This document shows, in pieces, positions 18,015-27,012 of a stretch of DNA of 64,000 bases. The stretch's first letter is position 1; every line of letters starts with the position of its first letter. The position numbers and the translations under genes are program-made. The DNA comes from Poriferisodalis sp965204125. GTDB lineage: Bacteria; Actinomycetota; Acidimicrobiia; Acidimicrobiales; Poriferisodalaceae. The notes below the pieces were generated by a model. It had not been told where the DNA came from and made no database searches. It worked only from the letters and a program-made list of their open reading frames with translations. The stretch is from contig NZ_OZ241968.1 in NCBI RefSeq assembly GCF_965204125.1, positions 62,001 to 126,000 of the forward strand, given 5' to 3'.

Positions 18015-19232
18015 ATGTCCGATCTCGCGTCGCAATCAGCCGCGCTTACTGCCGACAACATCCGCGCGGCGCTCGACGGACTGCTCAAACGTCGCACCGA
18101 CCAGACGCGCCTGACGTCGATGGGGGCTGGCAGCGACGACCTCGACGAGGGCCAGGCCTACCTGGCGGCGACCGTGGACGGCGGCTGGCATGTGCCGGCC
18201 TGGCCGACCGCCCACGGCGGCCGCGATGCCTCAGTGGCGGAGAACCAGCTCATCGGCTCGGTGCTGCGCGAGTACGTGGTGCCCGACCTCTACCCGTTCG
18301 CCATCGGGCTCGGCATGGTGGGCCCGGCCCTGCTGGCGCACGGGACAGCAGAGCAGCAGGACCGCTGGCTGCGGCCGATCGCATCGGGCGCCGAGATCTG
18401 GTGCCAGATGTTCTCCGAGCCCGAGGCCGGGTCGGATCTCGCCAACGTGGCCCTGAGCGCCGAGCAGGACGGTGACCTGTGGCGGCTCGGCGGCCAGAAG
18501 ACCTGGACCAGCCGGGCGATGTGGTCGAAGTGGGCCATCTGCCTGGCTCGCACCGATCCGGATCAGCCCAAGCACAAGGGCCTCACGATGTTCGTGATCG
18601 CCATGGATGCACCCGGCGTCGACGTGCGGCCGCTGCGGCAGATGAACAACGACGCCCACTTCAGCGAGGTGTTCGTGGACGGCGCGGTCGTTCCCGACGC
18701 ATGGCGAGTCGGCGATGTGGGCGAGGGTTGGCGGGTTGCCATGACGATCCTCTCCCACGAGCGGGCTGGCGCCGGCAGCCGCGGCGGTGGCGACGGTGCC
18801 AAGCGTGGCGCCCGCATTCCCACGTGGATTGCCGATCTGGCCGCGCTCGGGGCACTCGACGACAAGGTGAGACGGGACGAGGCCATGTCGATCTACGCCG
18901 CAGACATGGCATCGCGCTGGACCGCCCAGCGGGCAGCAGACGAGGCCCGGTCCGGCGGTAGTCCGGGACCGGCCGGCAGCGGTGCAAAGCTGAGGACGGT
19001 GTCGTCGTACAAGCGGCGCGCTTACTTGGCGAATCGCGCCGCGGGAGCCGCAGGCATGCTCGAAGACGGTCACGGCTACATCGAAACGGTGACTGCGCCG
19101 TCGATGTCGATACGGGGCGGCACCGACGAGATCCAGCGCAACATCCTGGGCGAGCGGGTGCTCGGCCTCCCCGGCGAACCCCGCCTCGACCGTGATGTGC
19201 CTTGGCGCGATTCCCGAAAGGGAATGCTGTGA
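18015..19232 (+). CDS. Acyl-CoA dehydrogenase
   Basis: A 405-residue FadE-type enzyme that introduces an alpha-beta double bond into an acyl-CoA using FAD. FSEPEAGSDLANV and KTWTSRAMWSKW mark the flavin site, and SMSIRGGTDEIQRNILGERVLGLP the C-terminal domain. As in its upstream relative, the YEGT glutamate position is RGGT. I choose the ATG at 18015 rather than one 33 bases upstream because the extra residues are unlike the family. The last codons R-D-S-R-K-G-M-L and the stop are the first unit of a three-copy 32-bp repeat that continues into the tesB start, so the C-terminus and downstream region evolved together. Confidence 0.9.
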   Translation: MSDLASQSAALTADNIRAALDGLLKRRTDQTRLTSMGAGSDDLDEGQAYLAATVDGGWHVPAWPTAHGGRDASVAENQLIGSVLREYVVPDLYPFAIGLGMVGPALLAHGTAEQQDRWLRPIASGAEIWCQMFSEPEAGSDLANVALSAEQDGDLWRLGGQKTWTSRAMWSKWAICLARTDPDQPKHKGLTMFVIAMDAPGVDVRPLRQMNNDAHFSEVFVDGAVVPDAWRVGDVGEGWRVAMTILSHERAGAGSRGGGDGAKRGARIPTWIADLAALGALDDKVRRDEAMSIYAADMASRWTAQRAADEARSGGSPGPAGSGAKLRTVSSYKRRAYLANRAAGAAGMLEDGHGYIETVTAPSMSIRGGTDEIQRNILGERVLGLPGEPRLDRDVPWRDSRKGML

Positions 19233-19264
19233 GCCGGCGCGAATCCCGAAGGGGATTGCTATGA
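19229..19264 (+). CDS. Micro-ORF 1 in the hairpin array (11 residues)
   Basis: GTG-initiated, peptide MSRRESRRGLL. The GTG overlaps the stop of the acyl-CoA dehydrogenase and its own TGA overlaps the ATG of the next micro-ORF. Its end R-E-S-R-R-G-L-L copies the dehydrogenase ending R-D-S-R-K-G-M-L. It may be translated by termination-reinitiation and serve coupling rather than make a functional peptide. Translation is not demonstrated. Confidence 0.3.
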   Translation: MSRRESRRGLL

Positions 19265-19296
19265 GACAGCGGCAGTCGCGAAAAGGACTGCTGTGA
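19261..19296 (+). CDS. Micro-ORF 2 in the hairpin array (11 residues)
   Basis: ATG-initiated, peptide MRQRQSRKGLL. Its TGA overlaps the GTG start of tesB by four bases, so ribosomes finishing here could restart on tesB. The ending R-Q-S-R-K-G-L-L is the third version of the same octapeptide. Translation is inferred only from the stop/start geometry. Confidence 0.3.
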   Translation: MRQRQSRKGLL

Positions 19297-20120
19297 CGAG
19301 CGGCATCTCGGCGCCCACCACGTACGGCGAAGTCATGTTCCTCGAGCAGCACGGCCCCGATACCTACGTGGGCGTCAGCCCCGAGTACATGTGGGGCCGG
19401 ATCTACGGCGGGCAGGTCATCGCCCAAGGCCTGTGGGCAGCGTTCCAGACCGTCGACGAGGCGTTCGTGCCTCACTCGGTGCACGCCTACTTCATCCGCG
19501 GCGGCACGCTCGACGAGCCGGTCCGCTACGAGGTGGACCGCCTCCGCAACGGCCGCTCGTTCTGCACTCGTGCAGTCGTGGCCCGCCAGAGCGGCGGCGC
19601 CATCTTGAACCTGTCGTGCTCATTCCATGTGGCCGAGCAGGACGCCGAAGTGCAGACAGCACGAATCCCGCTCGCCCCCGACCCGCAGGACTGCCGCAAC
19701 ATCGACGAAGAGCGGTGGCCGTGGATCATGGAGCGCCGCCCGCTGCCGAGCCATCCGGGGGCGGGCCAGTCGATGGGCTGGGTGCGCATTGTCGATCCCA
19801 TCGACGACGACCCCCGGCTGCACATCTGCGGGTTGGCGTTCACCTCCGATGCCATCCAGTTCAACGCCGCCCGCTCGCTGCACCCGCTGCAAGTGTCCCG
19901 CGAGCAGTACCAGGAGACGTTCATGGGCGCGTCACTGGATCACGCCATGTGGTTCCACCGACCAATGCGCGCCGATGAGTGGCACCTGTACCAGTTCGAC
20001 TGCCACGGCCTCACGAGCGCTCGCGGCATGACGGTGGGCAACCTGTTCGCTCCCGACGGCAGCCACGTCGCGACGATTGCCCAGGAAGTGCTGCTGCGGG
20101 AGAGGCGACCCCAGAGCTAA
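19293..20120 (+). CDS. tesB: Acyl-CoA thioesterase II (TesB family)
   Basis: A 275-residue double-hotdog thioesterase that hydrolyses acyl-CoA to free acid and CoA. The N-terminal half has GRIYGGQVIAQGLWAA, matching the TesB GGQV motif. The C-terminal half has MGASLDHAMWFHRP followed by GLTSARGMTVGNLF and ATIAQEVLLR, which carry the Asp-Thr-Gln catalytic triad known from E. coli TesB. The GTG start has no separate Shine-Dalgarno and overlaps the stop of the last micro-ORF in the hairpin array, so translation probably depends on coupling. As last gene of the Baeyer-Villiger operon it may release end products or recycle CoA. Confidence 0.9.
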   Translation: MTSGISAPTTYGEVMFLEQHGPDTYVGVSPEYMWGRIYGGQVIAQGLWAAFQTVDEAFVPHSVHAYFIRGGTLDEPVRYEVDRLRNGRSFCTRAVVARQSGGAILNLSCSFHVAEQDAEVQTARIPLAPDPQDCRNIDEERWPWIMERRPLPSHPGAGQSMGWVRIVDPIDDDPRLHICGLAFTSDAIQFNAARSLHPLQVSREQYQETFMGASLDHAMWFHRPMRADEWHLYQFDCHGLTSARGMTVGNLFAPDGSHVATIAQEVLLRERRPQS

Positions 20121-20135
20121 GGCCCGCCGGCGCCG

Positions 20136-20579
20136 CTAGGCGCAGCAGGCGTCGTCAGCGTGACTCTCGCGCTCCAGGCCGTCGCCGCGTCGCGACAGCA
20201 CCACGTTGTTCATCACCTCGACGTCGCCCTGCTTCACGTACCACTCCCAGTCGATGCCGTGCGGATCGGTGGCCCAGGTCTCGACCTTCTCGGCGTAGCA
20301 GCACATGGTCTCGTCGATGGTGGAGGTGGTGAGACCCGCCTCGACCATGCGGGCATGAGCCTGTTCCACCTCGCTGGCGGATTCGGTCTCGACCCCGAGA
20401 TGGTTGATGGTGCCCCCGTTGCCGGGATTCTCGAACAGCACCAGCTTCAGCGGCGGCTCATCGATAGCGAAGTTGGCGTACCCGTCGCGCCGCTTGGCCG
20501 GTTCGGCGCCGAAGAGCCGCGAGTAGTAGTCGACTGCCTCGTCGATGTCATCCACATTGAGTGCCAGCTGCAACCTCAT
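20136..20579 (-). CDS. arsI: ArsI/CadI-family VOC metalloenzyme (organoarsenical C-As lyase-like)
   Basis: A 147-residue vicinal-oxygen-chelate protein. The sequence follows ArsI/CadI closely: QLALNVDDIDEAVDYYSRLF, EPAKRRDGYANFAIDEPPLK, NHLGVE and the family-defining vicinal cysteines in TMCCYA (Cys93-Cys94). Likely metal ligands are Gln4, His60 and Glu112. In ArsI the cysteine pair binds trivalent methylarsenicals, whose C-As bond is cleaved with Fe(II) and O2; the mycobacterial homologue CadI is cadmium-induced. The protein ends in a further CC-A. No arsR, arsM or arsP gene is nearby, so regulation and substrate are open. A GCGCC-gcta-GGCGC stem (20130-20143) covers its stop. Confidence 0.8.
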   Translation of the reverse strand: MRLQLALNVDDIDEAVDYYSRLFGAEPAKRRDGYANFAIDEPPLKLVLFENPGNGGTINHLGVETESASEVEQAHARMVEAGLTTSTIDETMCCYAEKVETWATDPHGIDWEWYVKQGDVEVMNNVVLSRRGDGLERESHADDACCA

Positions 20580-20668
20580 GGGTTCACACTACGGCGAGCA
20601 CCCTGTGCGGCAAAGGACGATCCCGGACATCTGACTGGCCGACCGCCAGCGATCTAAGGTGCCCCGCT

Positions 20669-21448
20669 GTGACTCCGCCACAACAGCTCAACCCCGGCCA
20701 GCTCGCGGCTGCAGACGCCCTGACCGCCTACTTCGCCGATGGGGGCGAGGCGCCGGTTGAGGCATTCGCCGACTTGAGCTTCGAGGACGGGCTTGCCATC
20801 CAGTGCGAGATGCAGCGACGAGCTGTTGCGAGCGGCGCAGTGCACGCCGGCTGGAAGGTCGGGCTCACCTCGGACCGGGCCCGCACGACCGTGGGGATCG
20901 ACGACCGGCCATTCGGGCACGTCAACCGGGTGCTCGCATCGCCCGCTGTGCTCCCGTCGGCGGAGATTCGCAAAGTGAGCATCGAACCTGAGATGTGCTT
21001 CGTGATCGGTGAGCGCATCGCCGGCGACGACGTCGATCCAGCCTCGGTGCCAGGCCGGATCGCGCAGGTGTGCGCTGGCTACGAGGTGAACGAGGCGCGA
21101 GTGGCCGTCGGAGGCAACCTCGCCATGCTCGTCGCCGACAACCTGACGAACTGGGCCATCGTGCGCGGCTCGGGCGTGGACGCACCGCCGGCGGAAGAAC
21201 TCGACCGCTGCGTGGTGACAGTGGCATGCGACGGCACCGAACAGTTCAGCTGCACCGCCGCAGACGAGGTCGACAACCCCTACCTGTCGATTGCCCGGCT
21301 CGCGGCCACACTGCACCGGCACGGCTTGGCACTCGAGCCGGGACAGAGCGTGATCACCGGCGCGTATGCCCGCTTCCGGGCCGAAGCCGGCCAACGCTGG
21401 GTGACCAGCTACAGCGGCATCGGAGATGTAGAGGCGACGATCTCATGA
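20669..21448 (+). CDS. 2-keto-4-pentenoate hydratase-like protein (FAH superfamily)
   Basis: A 259-residue protein of the MhpD-type hydratase branch. Recognisable parts are AGWKVGLTSDRARTTVGIDDRPFGHV near the N-terminus, the metal-binding IEPEMCFVIGE, YEVNEARV, and the C-terminal LEPGQSVITGAYARF. MhpD-like enzymes add water to 2-hydroxypentadienoate in aromatic meta-cleavage or act as related decarboxylases. The start is a GTG at 20669. It is coupled by an ATGA overlap to a 2-hydroxyacid dehydrogenase, which suggests a 2-oxo-acid substrate shared between the two. Confidence in the family is high and in the exact reaction low. Confidence 0.82.
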   Translation: MTPPQQLNPGQLAAADALTAYFADGGEAPVEAFADLSFEDGLAIQCEMQRRAVASGAVHAGWKVGLTSDRARTTVGIDDRPFGHVNRVLASPAVLPSAEIRKVSIEPEMCFVIGERIAGDDVDPASVPGRIAQVCAGYEVNEARVAVGGNLAMLVADNLTNWAIVRGSGVDAPPAEELDRCVVTVACDGTEQFSCTAADEVDNPYLSIARLAATLHRHGLALEPGQSVITGAYARFRAEAGQRWVTSYSGIGDVEATIS

Positions 21449-22470
21449 ACTCTGGACCGCCAGGCCCAACCATCCTCGACGTGCCCGACGGGCCGCTCAA
21501 CGTGCTGGTCACCAAGACACTCACGCTGCCCGATGTCAGCCCCGCCGACGAGGCGGCCATTCGCGACGCGGCCGGGCCCGACGCCGTCGTGAACATCGTG
21601 GACCGGCCCCGCGACGGGGTTCCGTTGGCCGGCGAGGCACAGGTGATCCTCGGCATCGTGCCCGAGTGGCTGTTCGACGCTGCCCCGAGCCTGCGCTGGA
21701 TTCATGCGACGGCATCGGGTGTCGACATGTTCATGTACCCCAAGTTCCTCTCCAGCGAAGTGGTGCTCACCGGCGAGAAGGGACTGGTCGGCAGCCATCT
21801 GGCCGATCACGCGTTCGGCCTGCTGCTCGCACTGGTCAGGCGCATCGCAACCGCCGTGAAGCTCGGCCCCGAGGGCTGGGACAACGATCTCCGCGAGCAG
21901 ATGCGCTACAGCGAGCTGGAACTTGAAGGCCTCACGATGGGCATCTTGGGCTTCGGCGGCACCGGGCGGCACATCGCCCGCCGGGCGCTCGCATTCGGCA
22001 TGGAGGTGCAGGCCATGGATCTGTACCCAGTGCCGTCCGGCGAGGGCGTCGAGACAGTCGGCGGGCCGGAGTCGCTGCGCGACGTCGTGGCCACCAGCGA
22101 CGTGCTGGCAGTAGGGCTGCCGCTCACCTCCGACACCCGGTCGATGTTCGACGACGAGATGTTCGCCCTGATGCCCGACGGCGCCATCCTGCTCAACGTG
22201 ACCCGCGGTGAGATCATCGACGGCCCGTCGCTAGAGCGGGCGCTGGCCGAAGGCCGGATCGGCGGGGCTGCCCTCGACGTGGCTCCGGTCGAGCCGCTGC
22301 CTTCCGATAGCCCGCTGTGGGAGTTCGACAACTGCGTCATGACGCCCCACACAGCGGGGGCGAGCCAGCACCGTGCACGGCGCAACCTGGAGCGCTTCTG
22401 CCGCAATCTCGTCGCCCTGCGCGAAGGCCGCCCGCTCGAAGGCGTCGTCGACAAGCAGACCGGATTCTGA
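21445..22470 (+). CDS. D-isomer-specific 2-hydroxyacid dehydrogenase
   Basis: A 341-residue NAD(P)-dependent oxidoreductase that interconverts 2-oxo and D-2-hydroxy acids. The cofactor motif is GILGFGGTGRHIA, the catalytic Arg lies in LNVTRGEIIDG, the acid in GGAALDVAPVEPLP, and the catalytic His in TPHTAGAS. The N-terminal substrate domain contains WIHATASGVDMF and GSHLADHAFGLLLAL. It overlaps the hydratase gene (ATGA). This subgroup resembles phosphoglycerate and glyoxylate/hydroxypyruvate reductase relatives, but substrate is not predictable. Confidence 0.88.
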   Translation: MNSGPPGPTILDVPDGPLNVLVTKTLTLPDVSPADEAAIRDAAGPDAVVNIVDRPRDGVPLAGEAQVILGIVPEWLFDAAPSLRWIHATASGVDMFMYPKFLSSEVVLTGEKGLVGSHLADHAFGLLLALVRRIATAVKLGPEGWDNDLREQMRYSELELEGLTMGILGFGGTGRHIARRALAFGMEVQAMDLYPVPSGEGVETVGGPESLRDVVATSDVLAVGLPLTSDTRSMFDDEMFALMPDGAILLNVTRGEIIDGPSLERALAEGRIGGAALDVAPVEPLPSDSPLWEFDNCVMTPHTAGASQHRARRNLERFCRNLVALREGRPLEGVVDKQTGF

Positions 22471-22512
22471 GCTTGCAACTCGGCCTCTGAATCCGACACC
22501 GATCTGTCACAG

Positions 22513-22550
22513 AAAATCCGACTGGACAGGTCGGGTTTTACCGGTACAGT
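22513..22550 (+). promoter_or_regulatory. Candidate metY promoter with a palindrome across the -35 box
   Basis: TGGACA (22523-22528), a 16-bp spacer and TACAGT (22545-22550) form a plausible sigma-70-type promoter about 70 bp before metY. The -35 box begins in the centre of a 10-bp inverted repeat, AAAATCCGAC / GTCGGGTTTT (22513-22522 and 22530-22539, one mismatch that is a G-U pair in RNA). A repressor on this palindrome would block the promoter. The same element could also be the intrinsic terminator of the preceding dehydrogenase gene, since it ends in TTTT. Both readings are possible. Confidence 0.45.
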
Positions 22551-22619
22551 GCTGCGCGCTCGGCAATCCCGCCGGGTCAGGCATAGCCCGCCTTATGGGG
22601 CGAAGAAATGGAGCTCGAC

Positions 22620-23954
<1,335 letters not shown>

Positions 23955-23971
23955 CGCTTGACATCAACGGC

Positions 23972-24006
23972 CGGCGGGCTGGCGGCTCAAGGTTGCCAGC
24001 CCGCCG
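23972..24006. terminator. 12-bp perfect hairpin between metY and the CoA-transferase gene
   Basis: CGGCGGGCTGGC (23972-23983) and GCCAGCCCGCCG (23995-24006) are perfect reverse complements around an 11-nt loop. It lies in the 110-bp gap between two convergent genes and is the strongest hairpin in the window by stem length. No T-tract follows on either strand. It most likely ends transcription from both sides or protects 3' ends. Confidence 0.65.
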
Positions 24007-24064
24007 TCTGATGCAATTCATGCGGGATAGCGCGGGGTAACTCCTGCTGGTTCCTGCGGTTGCC

Positions 24065-25261
24065 TCAGCAGACAGCGCCAGCGTCGCGCAGGGCGGCGAT
24101 CTCGTCGGGTTCCAGCCCGAATTGGGCCAGGATCTCGTCGGTGTGCTCACCCTGCGCGGGGCTGGGCCGCCGGATGTCACCGGGTACTCCGTCGATCTGG
24201 GTGGCGTTGCGCACGATGCGGATGTCGCCCATCACCGGGTGATGCACCGGCGCGGCCATGCGCAAGTGTTGAACCTGCGGGTCGGCGAAGGCTTCGGCCA
24301 CGCTGTTGACGCGCCCGCACGGGATGCCTGCGGCGTTCAGACGCTCGACCCAGTCATCGCAGCCTGCGGTGGCGAGCCGCTCGCCGATGAGCTTGTTCAG
24401 CTCGGTCCGGTTGGCCGAGCGCAGCTTGGTTGACGAGAACCGCTCGTCGTCGGGCAGATCGGGCCGGCCGATCTCGGCGCAGAAGGCCCGCCACAGCCGC
24501 CCGCCGGGTGCCGCGATGTTGATGTAGCCGTCGGCGGCCTCGTAGGTGCCCATGGGGATCATCGTGGGATGGTCGTTGCCAGCCTGCGGTGGATCCTCCC
24601 CCGCCACTGTCCAGCGAGCCGCCTGGAAGTCGAGCATGCCGATCATCGACTCGAGCAGCGAGGTGTGCACCCAGCGACCCTCGCCGGTGCGGGATCGCTC
24701 GATGAGCGCCACCAGGACGCCGATGGCGAGCTGCAGGCCTGCTGTGACATCGCTGATGGCCACGCCGGCACGCACAGGACCGTGGCCGGGCAGCCCTGTT
24801 ACTGCCATCATCCCGCCGAGGCCCTGCGCGATCTGGTCGACGCCGCCTCGTGTCGCGTACGGGCCGTCCTGACCGAAGCCCGAGATCGACCCCATCACGA
24901 GCGCAGGATTCACGGCGTGCAGGGTGTCCCAGTCGAATCCGAGCCGGTACTTGACGGTCGGTCGCAGGTTCTCGATGAGCACATCTGCGGCCCGTACAAG
25001 ACGGTGAAGCAGCTCACGGCCCGACGGGTTCTTCAGGTCGATGACCAGCGAGCGCTTGTTTCGGTGGATGTTGAGGTGGTCCGGCGATGCTTCCCGGCCT
25101 TCCTCGAACCCGTCGGTGGGGGCATCCACCCGGATGACATCGGCACCCCAGTCAGCGAGCTGCCGCACGGCCGTGGGGCCTGCGCGCGCAATCGTCAGAT
25201 CGAGCACCGTGATGCCGGCGAGCGGCAGCTCAGCGGTATCCGGTGATGGCGGGGGATTCAC
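24065..25261 (-). CDS. Family III CoA-transferase (CaiB/BaiF type)
   Basis: A protein of about 398 residues. The N-terminal LPLAGITVLDLTIARAGPTAVRQLADWGADVIRV and HLNIHRNKRSLVIDLKNPSG are diagnostic of the family. The aspartate expected to form the acyl anhydride is in RAGVAISDVTAG. These enzymes move CoA between carboxylic acids, activating substrates such as carnitine, bile acids or oxalate. The C-terminal half carries MGTYEAADGYINIAAP. I use the GTG at 25261, four bases past the stop of the upstream amidohydrolase gene; an ATG at 25297 that overlaps that gene is possible. The two genes likely form one transcript. Confidence 0.88.
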   Translation of the reverse strand: MNPPPSPDTAELPLAGITVLDLTIARAGPTAVRQLADWGADVIRVDAPTDGFEEGREASPDHLNIHRNKRSLVIDLKNPSGRELLHRLVRAADVLIENLRPTVKYRLGFDWDTLHAVNPALVMGSISGFGQDGPYATRGGVDQIAQGLGGMMAVTGLPGHGPVRAGVAISDVTAGLQLAIGVLVALIERSRTGEGRWVHTSLLESMIGMLDFQAARWTVAGEDPPQAGNDHPTMIPMGTYEAADGYINIAAPGGRLWRAFCAEIGRPDLPDDERFSSTKLRSANRTELNKLIGERLATAGCDDWVERLNAAGIPCGRVNSVAEAFADPQVQHLRMAAPVHHPVMGDIRIVRNATQIDGVPGDIRRPSPAQGEHTDEILAQFGLEPDEIAALRDAGAVC

Positions 25262-25265
25262 CGGC

Positions 25266-26981
25266 TCACTGGTTCGCCGGGCCGGCCACCGAACCACGCA
25301 CGAGTCTGCCGGGACGGGCGCCAGTGAACTCGCCGTCAGCCGACACCTCGGTTCCTGCCACGAACGTGTGTCGGTAGCCCGTCGACCGCTGGATCAGGCG
25401 CTTGCCGCCGCTCGGGAGGTCGTACACCAGCTGCGGGCGCCCCACGCCGAGGGCATCGAAGTCGACCACGTTGAGGTCAGCCCGGTAGCCCGGCGCGACC
25501 AGACCGCGGTCGGCCAGCCCGTAGGCGAGCGCGTTGGCGCGGGTCTGCTTGTGCACCAGGAACTCGAGCGGCAGGCCGTCGCCCCGGCTGCGGTCCCGAG
25601 CCCAGTGGGTCAGTAGGTAAGTCGGGTACGACGCATCGCAGATCGTGCCGACGTGTGCTCCCGCGTCGCCGATGCCGCAGATGGTGTGCGGGTCGGCCAG
25701 CATCTCGCGGATGACATCCAGGCTGCCGCCGGTGTAGTTCTCGAAGGGGTATAGGAGCAGGGCGTCGCCGTCGCCGTCCGAAAGCAGATCCAGCGCCAGC
25801 TCCCAAGGGCTGACGCCCAGGTCTGCAGCCCGGGCCGCAACCGAAGCACGGGGATCGGGCTCATAGTCGGGCACGTCGCCGAGCTCGAACGCACGGGTGA
25901 GCGCGTAGTCCATCCACTTGCCGAACCCGTCCACCGGCCGATCCTCGATCAGCGCCCGACGCAGGCTCTCGTCGTCGCGCATGCGGGCGGCTCGCTGCGG
26001 CGTGGGCAGATGGGCGATCTGCCGGTAGGCCGGGTGATTGCCGAAGGGATTCACCGACACGTCGAGTCCGAGCATGACGCTGATGGGTCGGCAGCCGACC
26101 TGCCCATTCGCGGCAATGCCCGCGGCGTTGGCGGCACGGATGTGATCGAGGGTCTCCCGCCAGAGCTCCGGTGCATTGTCGACCTGCAGCAGCAGCACTG
26201 ACAGCGGGCGGCCGGACAGCTCGGCGGCTGCACGCAGGGTTTCGAACTCGCCGGGCCCGAAGTCGGAGTTCACCTGCAGCACGCCGGCGCCGGCCTGCCG
26301 CATTGCCCGCGCCACCGCGGCGAGCTCGGGATCCCCTGCCGACAGCGACGGCGTCAGCCGGCCGTCCGCCGCCTTGTGCTTGGTGGTGCGGCTAGTCGTG
26401 AATCCGAGCGCCCCGGCTTCGAGTGCCTCAGTGACCAACTCGGTGATCCGGTCGAGCTCCTCGGCTGTCGGCACCTCGGCGTGATCGGCGCCGCGCTCGC
26501 CCATCACGAAGAACCGCAGCGCTCCGTGGGGCAATTGGCTGCCTACGTCCATCACCCGGGGAGTCGCTGCGAGCGCATCGAGATACTCCGGGTAGCTGGT
26601 CCAGCGGAAGTCGATCCCCTCGGCGAGCACCGTCCCGGGAATGTCCTCCACCCCCTCCATCAGGTTGATGAGGTAGTCCTCGGTGCCGGGCTGCACCGGA
26701 GCGAAGCCGACGCCGCAGTTGCCGAAGATTGCGGTGGTCACCCCGTGCCACGACGATGGCGTCATCTCGGGGTCCCAGGTGGCCTGCCCGTCGTAGTGGG
26801 TGTGAATGTCCACCCAGCCCGGCAGCACGAGGTGCCCCTCGGCATCGATCTCGCGGCTACCCCGGCCGGTCACCTCGCCGACCTCGGCGACTAGCCCGTC
26901 GTCGATGGCGACATCGGCTGTCCGAGGCGGGCCGCCGCTCCCGTCAACGACAGTCCCGTTGCGGATCACGACATCAGCCAT
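25266..26981 (-). CDS. N-acyl-D-amino-acid deacylase-like amidohydrolase
   Basis: A 571-residue amidohydrolase-3 family protein. It starts with the typical small beta-sandwich MADVVIRNGTVVDGSGG, then the metal-binding PGWVDIHTHYDGQATWDP with HxH, and FGNCGVGFAPVQPG, whose cysteine is a metal ligand in D-aminoacylases. GIGDAGAHVGTICDAS supplies a later metal-site aspartate, and LVAPGYRADLNVVDFDAL closes the barrel. Family members hydrolyse N-acyl-D-amino acids or related amides. It lies upstream of and close to the CoA-transferase gene, suggesting joint use on an acyl substrate; this is inference. Confidence 0.88.
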   Translation of the reverse strand: MADVVIRNGTVVDGSGGPPRTADVAIDDGLVAEVGEVTGRGSREIDAEGHLVLPGWVDIHTHYDGQATWDPEMTPSSWHGVTTAIFGNCGVGFAPVQPGTEDYLINLMEGVEDIPGTVLAEGIDFRWTSYPEYLDALAATPRVMDVGSQLPHGALRFFVMGERGADHAEVPTAEELDRITELVTEALEAGALGFTTSRTTKHKAADGRLTPSLSAGDPELAAVARAMRQAGAGVLQVNSDFGPGEFETLRAAAELSGRPLSVLLLQVDNAPELWRETLDHIRAANAAGIAANGQVGCRPISVMLGLDVSVNPFGNHPAYRQIAHLPTPQRAARMRDDESLRRALIEDRPVDGFGKWMDYALTRAFELGDVPDYEPDPRASVAARAADLGVSPWELALDLLSDGDGDALLLYPFENYTGGSLDVIREMLADPHTICGIGDAGAHVGTICDASYPTYLLTHWARDRSRGDGLPLEFLVHKQTRANALAYGLADRGLVAPGYRADLNVVDFDALGVGRPQLVYDLPSGGKRLIQRSTGYRHTFVAGTEVSADGEFTGARPGRLVRGSVAGPANQ

Positions 26982-27012
26982 GTGTGCGAGCGTACTGAGT
27001 GGGGCCGCAGTG

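Larger units (their letters stand above)
19204..19299 (+). repeat. Triple 32-bp hairpin repeat carrying overlapping stop/start codons
   Basis: Three 32-bp units at 19204, 19236 and 19268. Units 1 and 2 differ at 5 of 32 positions. Each contains a stem-loop: ATTCCC-gaaa-GGGAAT (19210-19225), AATCCC-gaag-GGGATT (19242-19257) and GCAGTC-n8-GACTGC (19272-19291). Each ends with GCTRTGA, in which a start codon (GTG, ATG, GTG) overlaps the stop TGA by four bases. Stem pair 19211/19224 is T-A, its counterpart 19243/19256 is A-T and 19275/19288 is G-C, so base pairing has been kept through two double changes. The array joins the acyl-CoA dehydrogenase stop to the tesB start. Confidence 0.85.

Noticed and set aside
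22540..22619. A SAM-type riboswitch in the metY leader
   Set aside because: The 80 bp contain only a small GCCC/GGGGC pairing. I could not find the conserved core of any SAM class.
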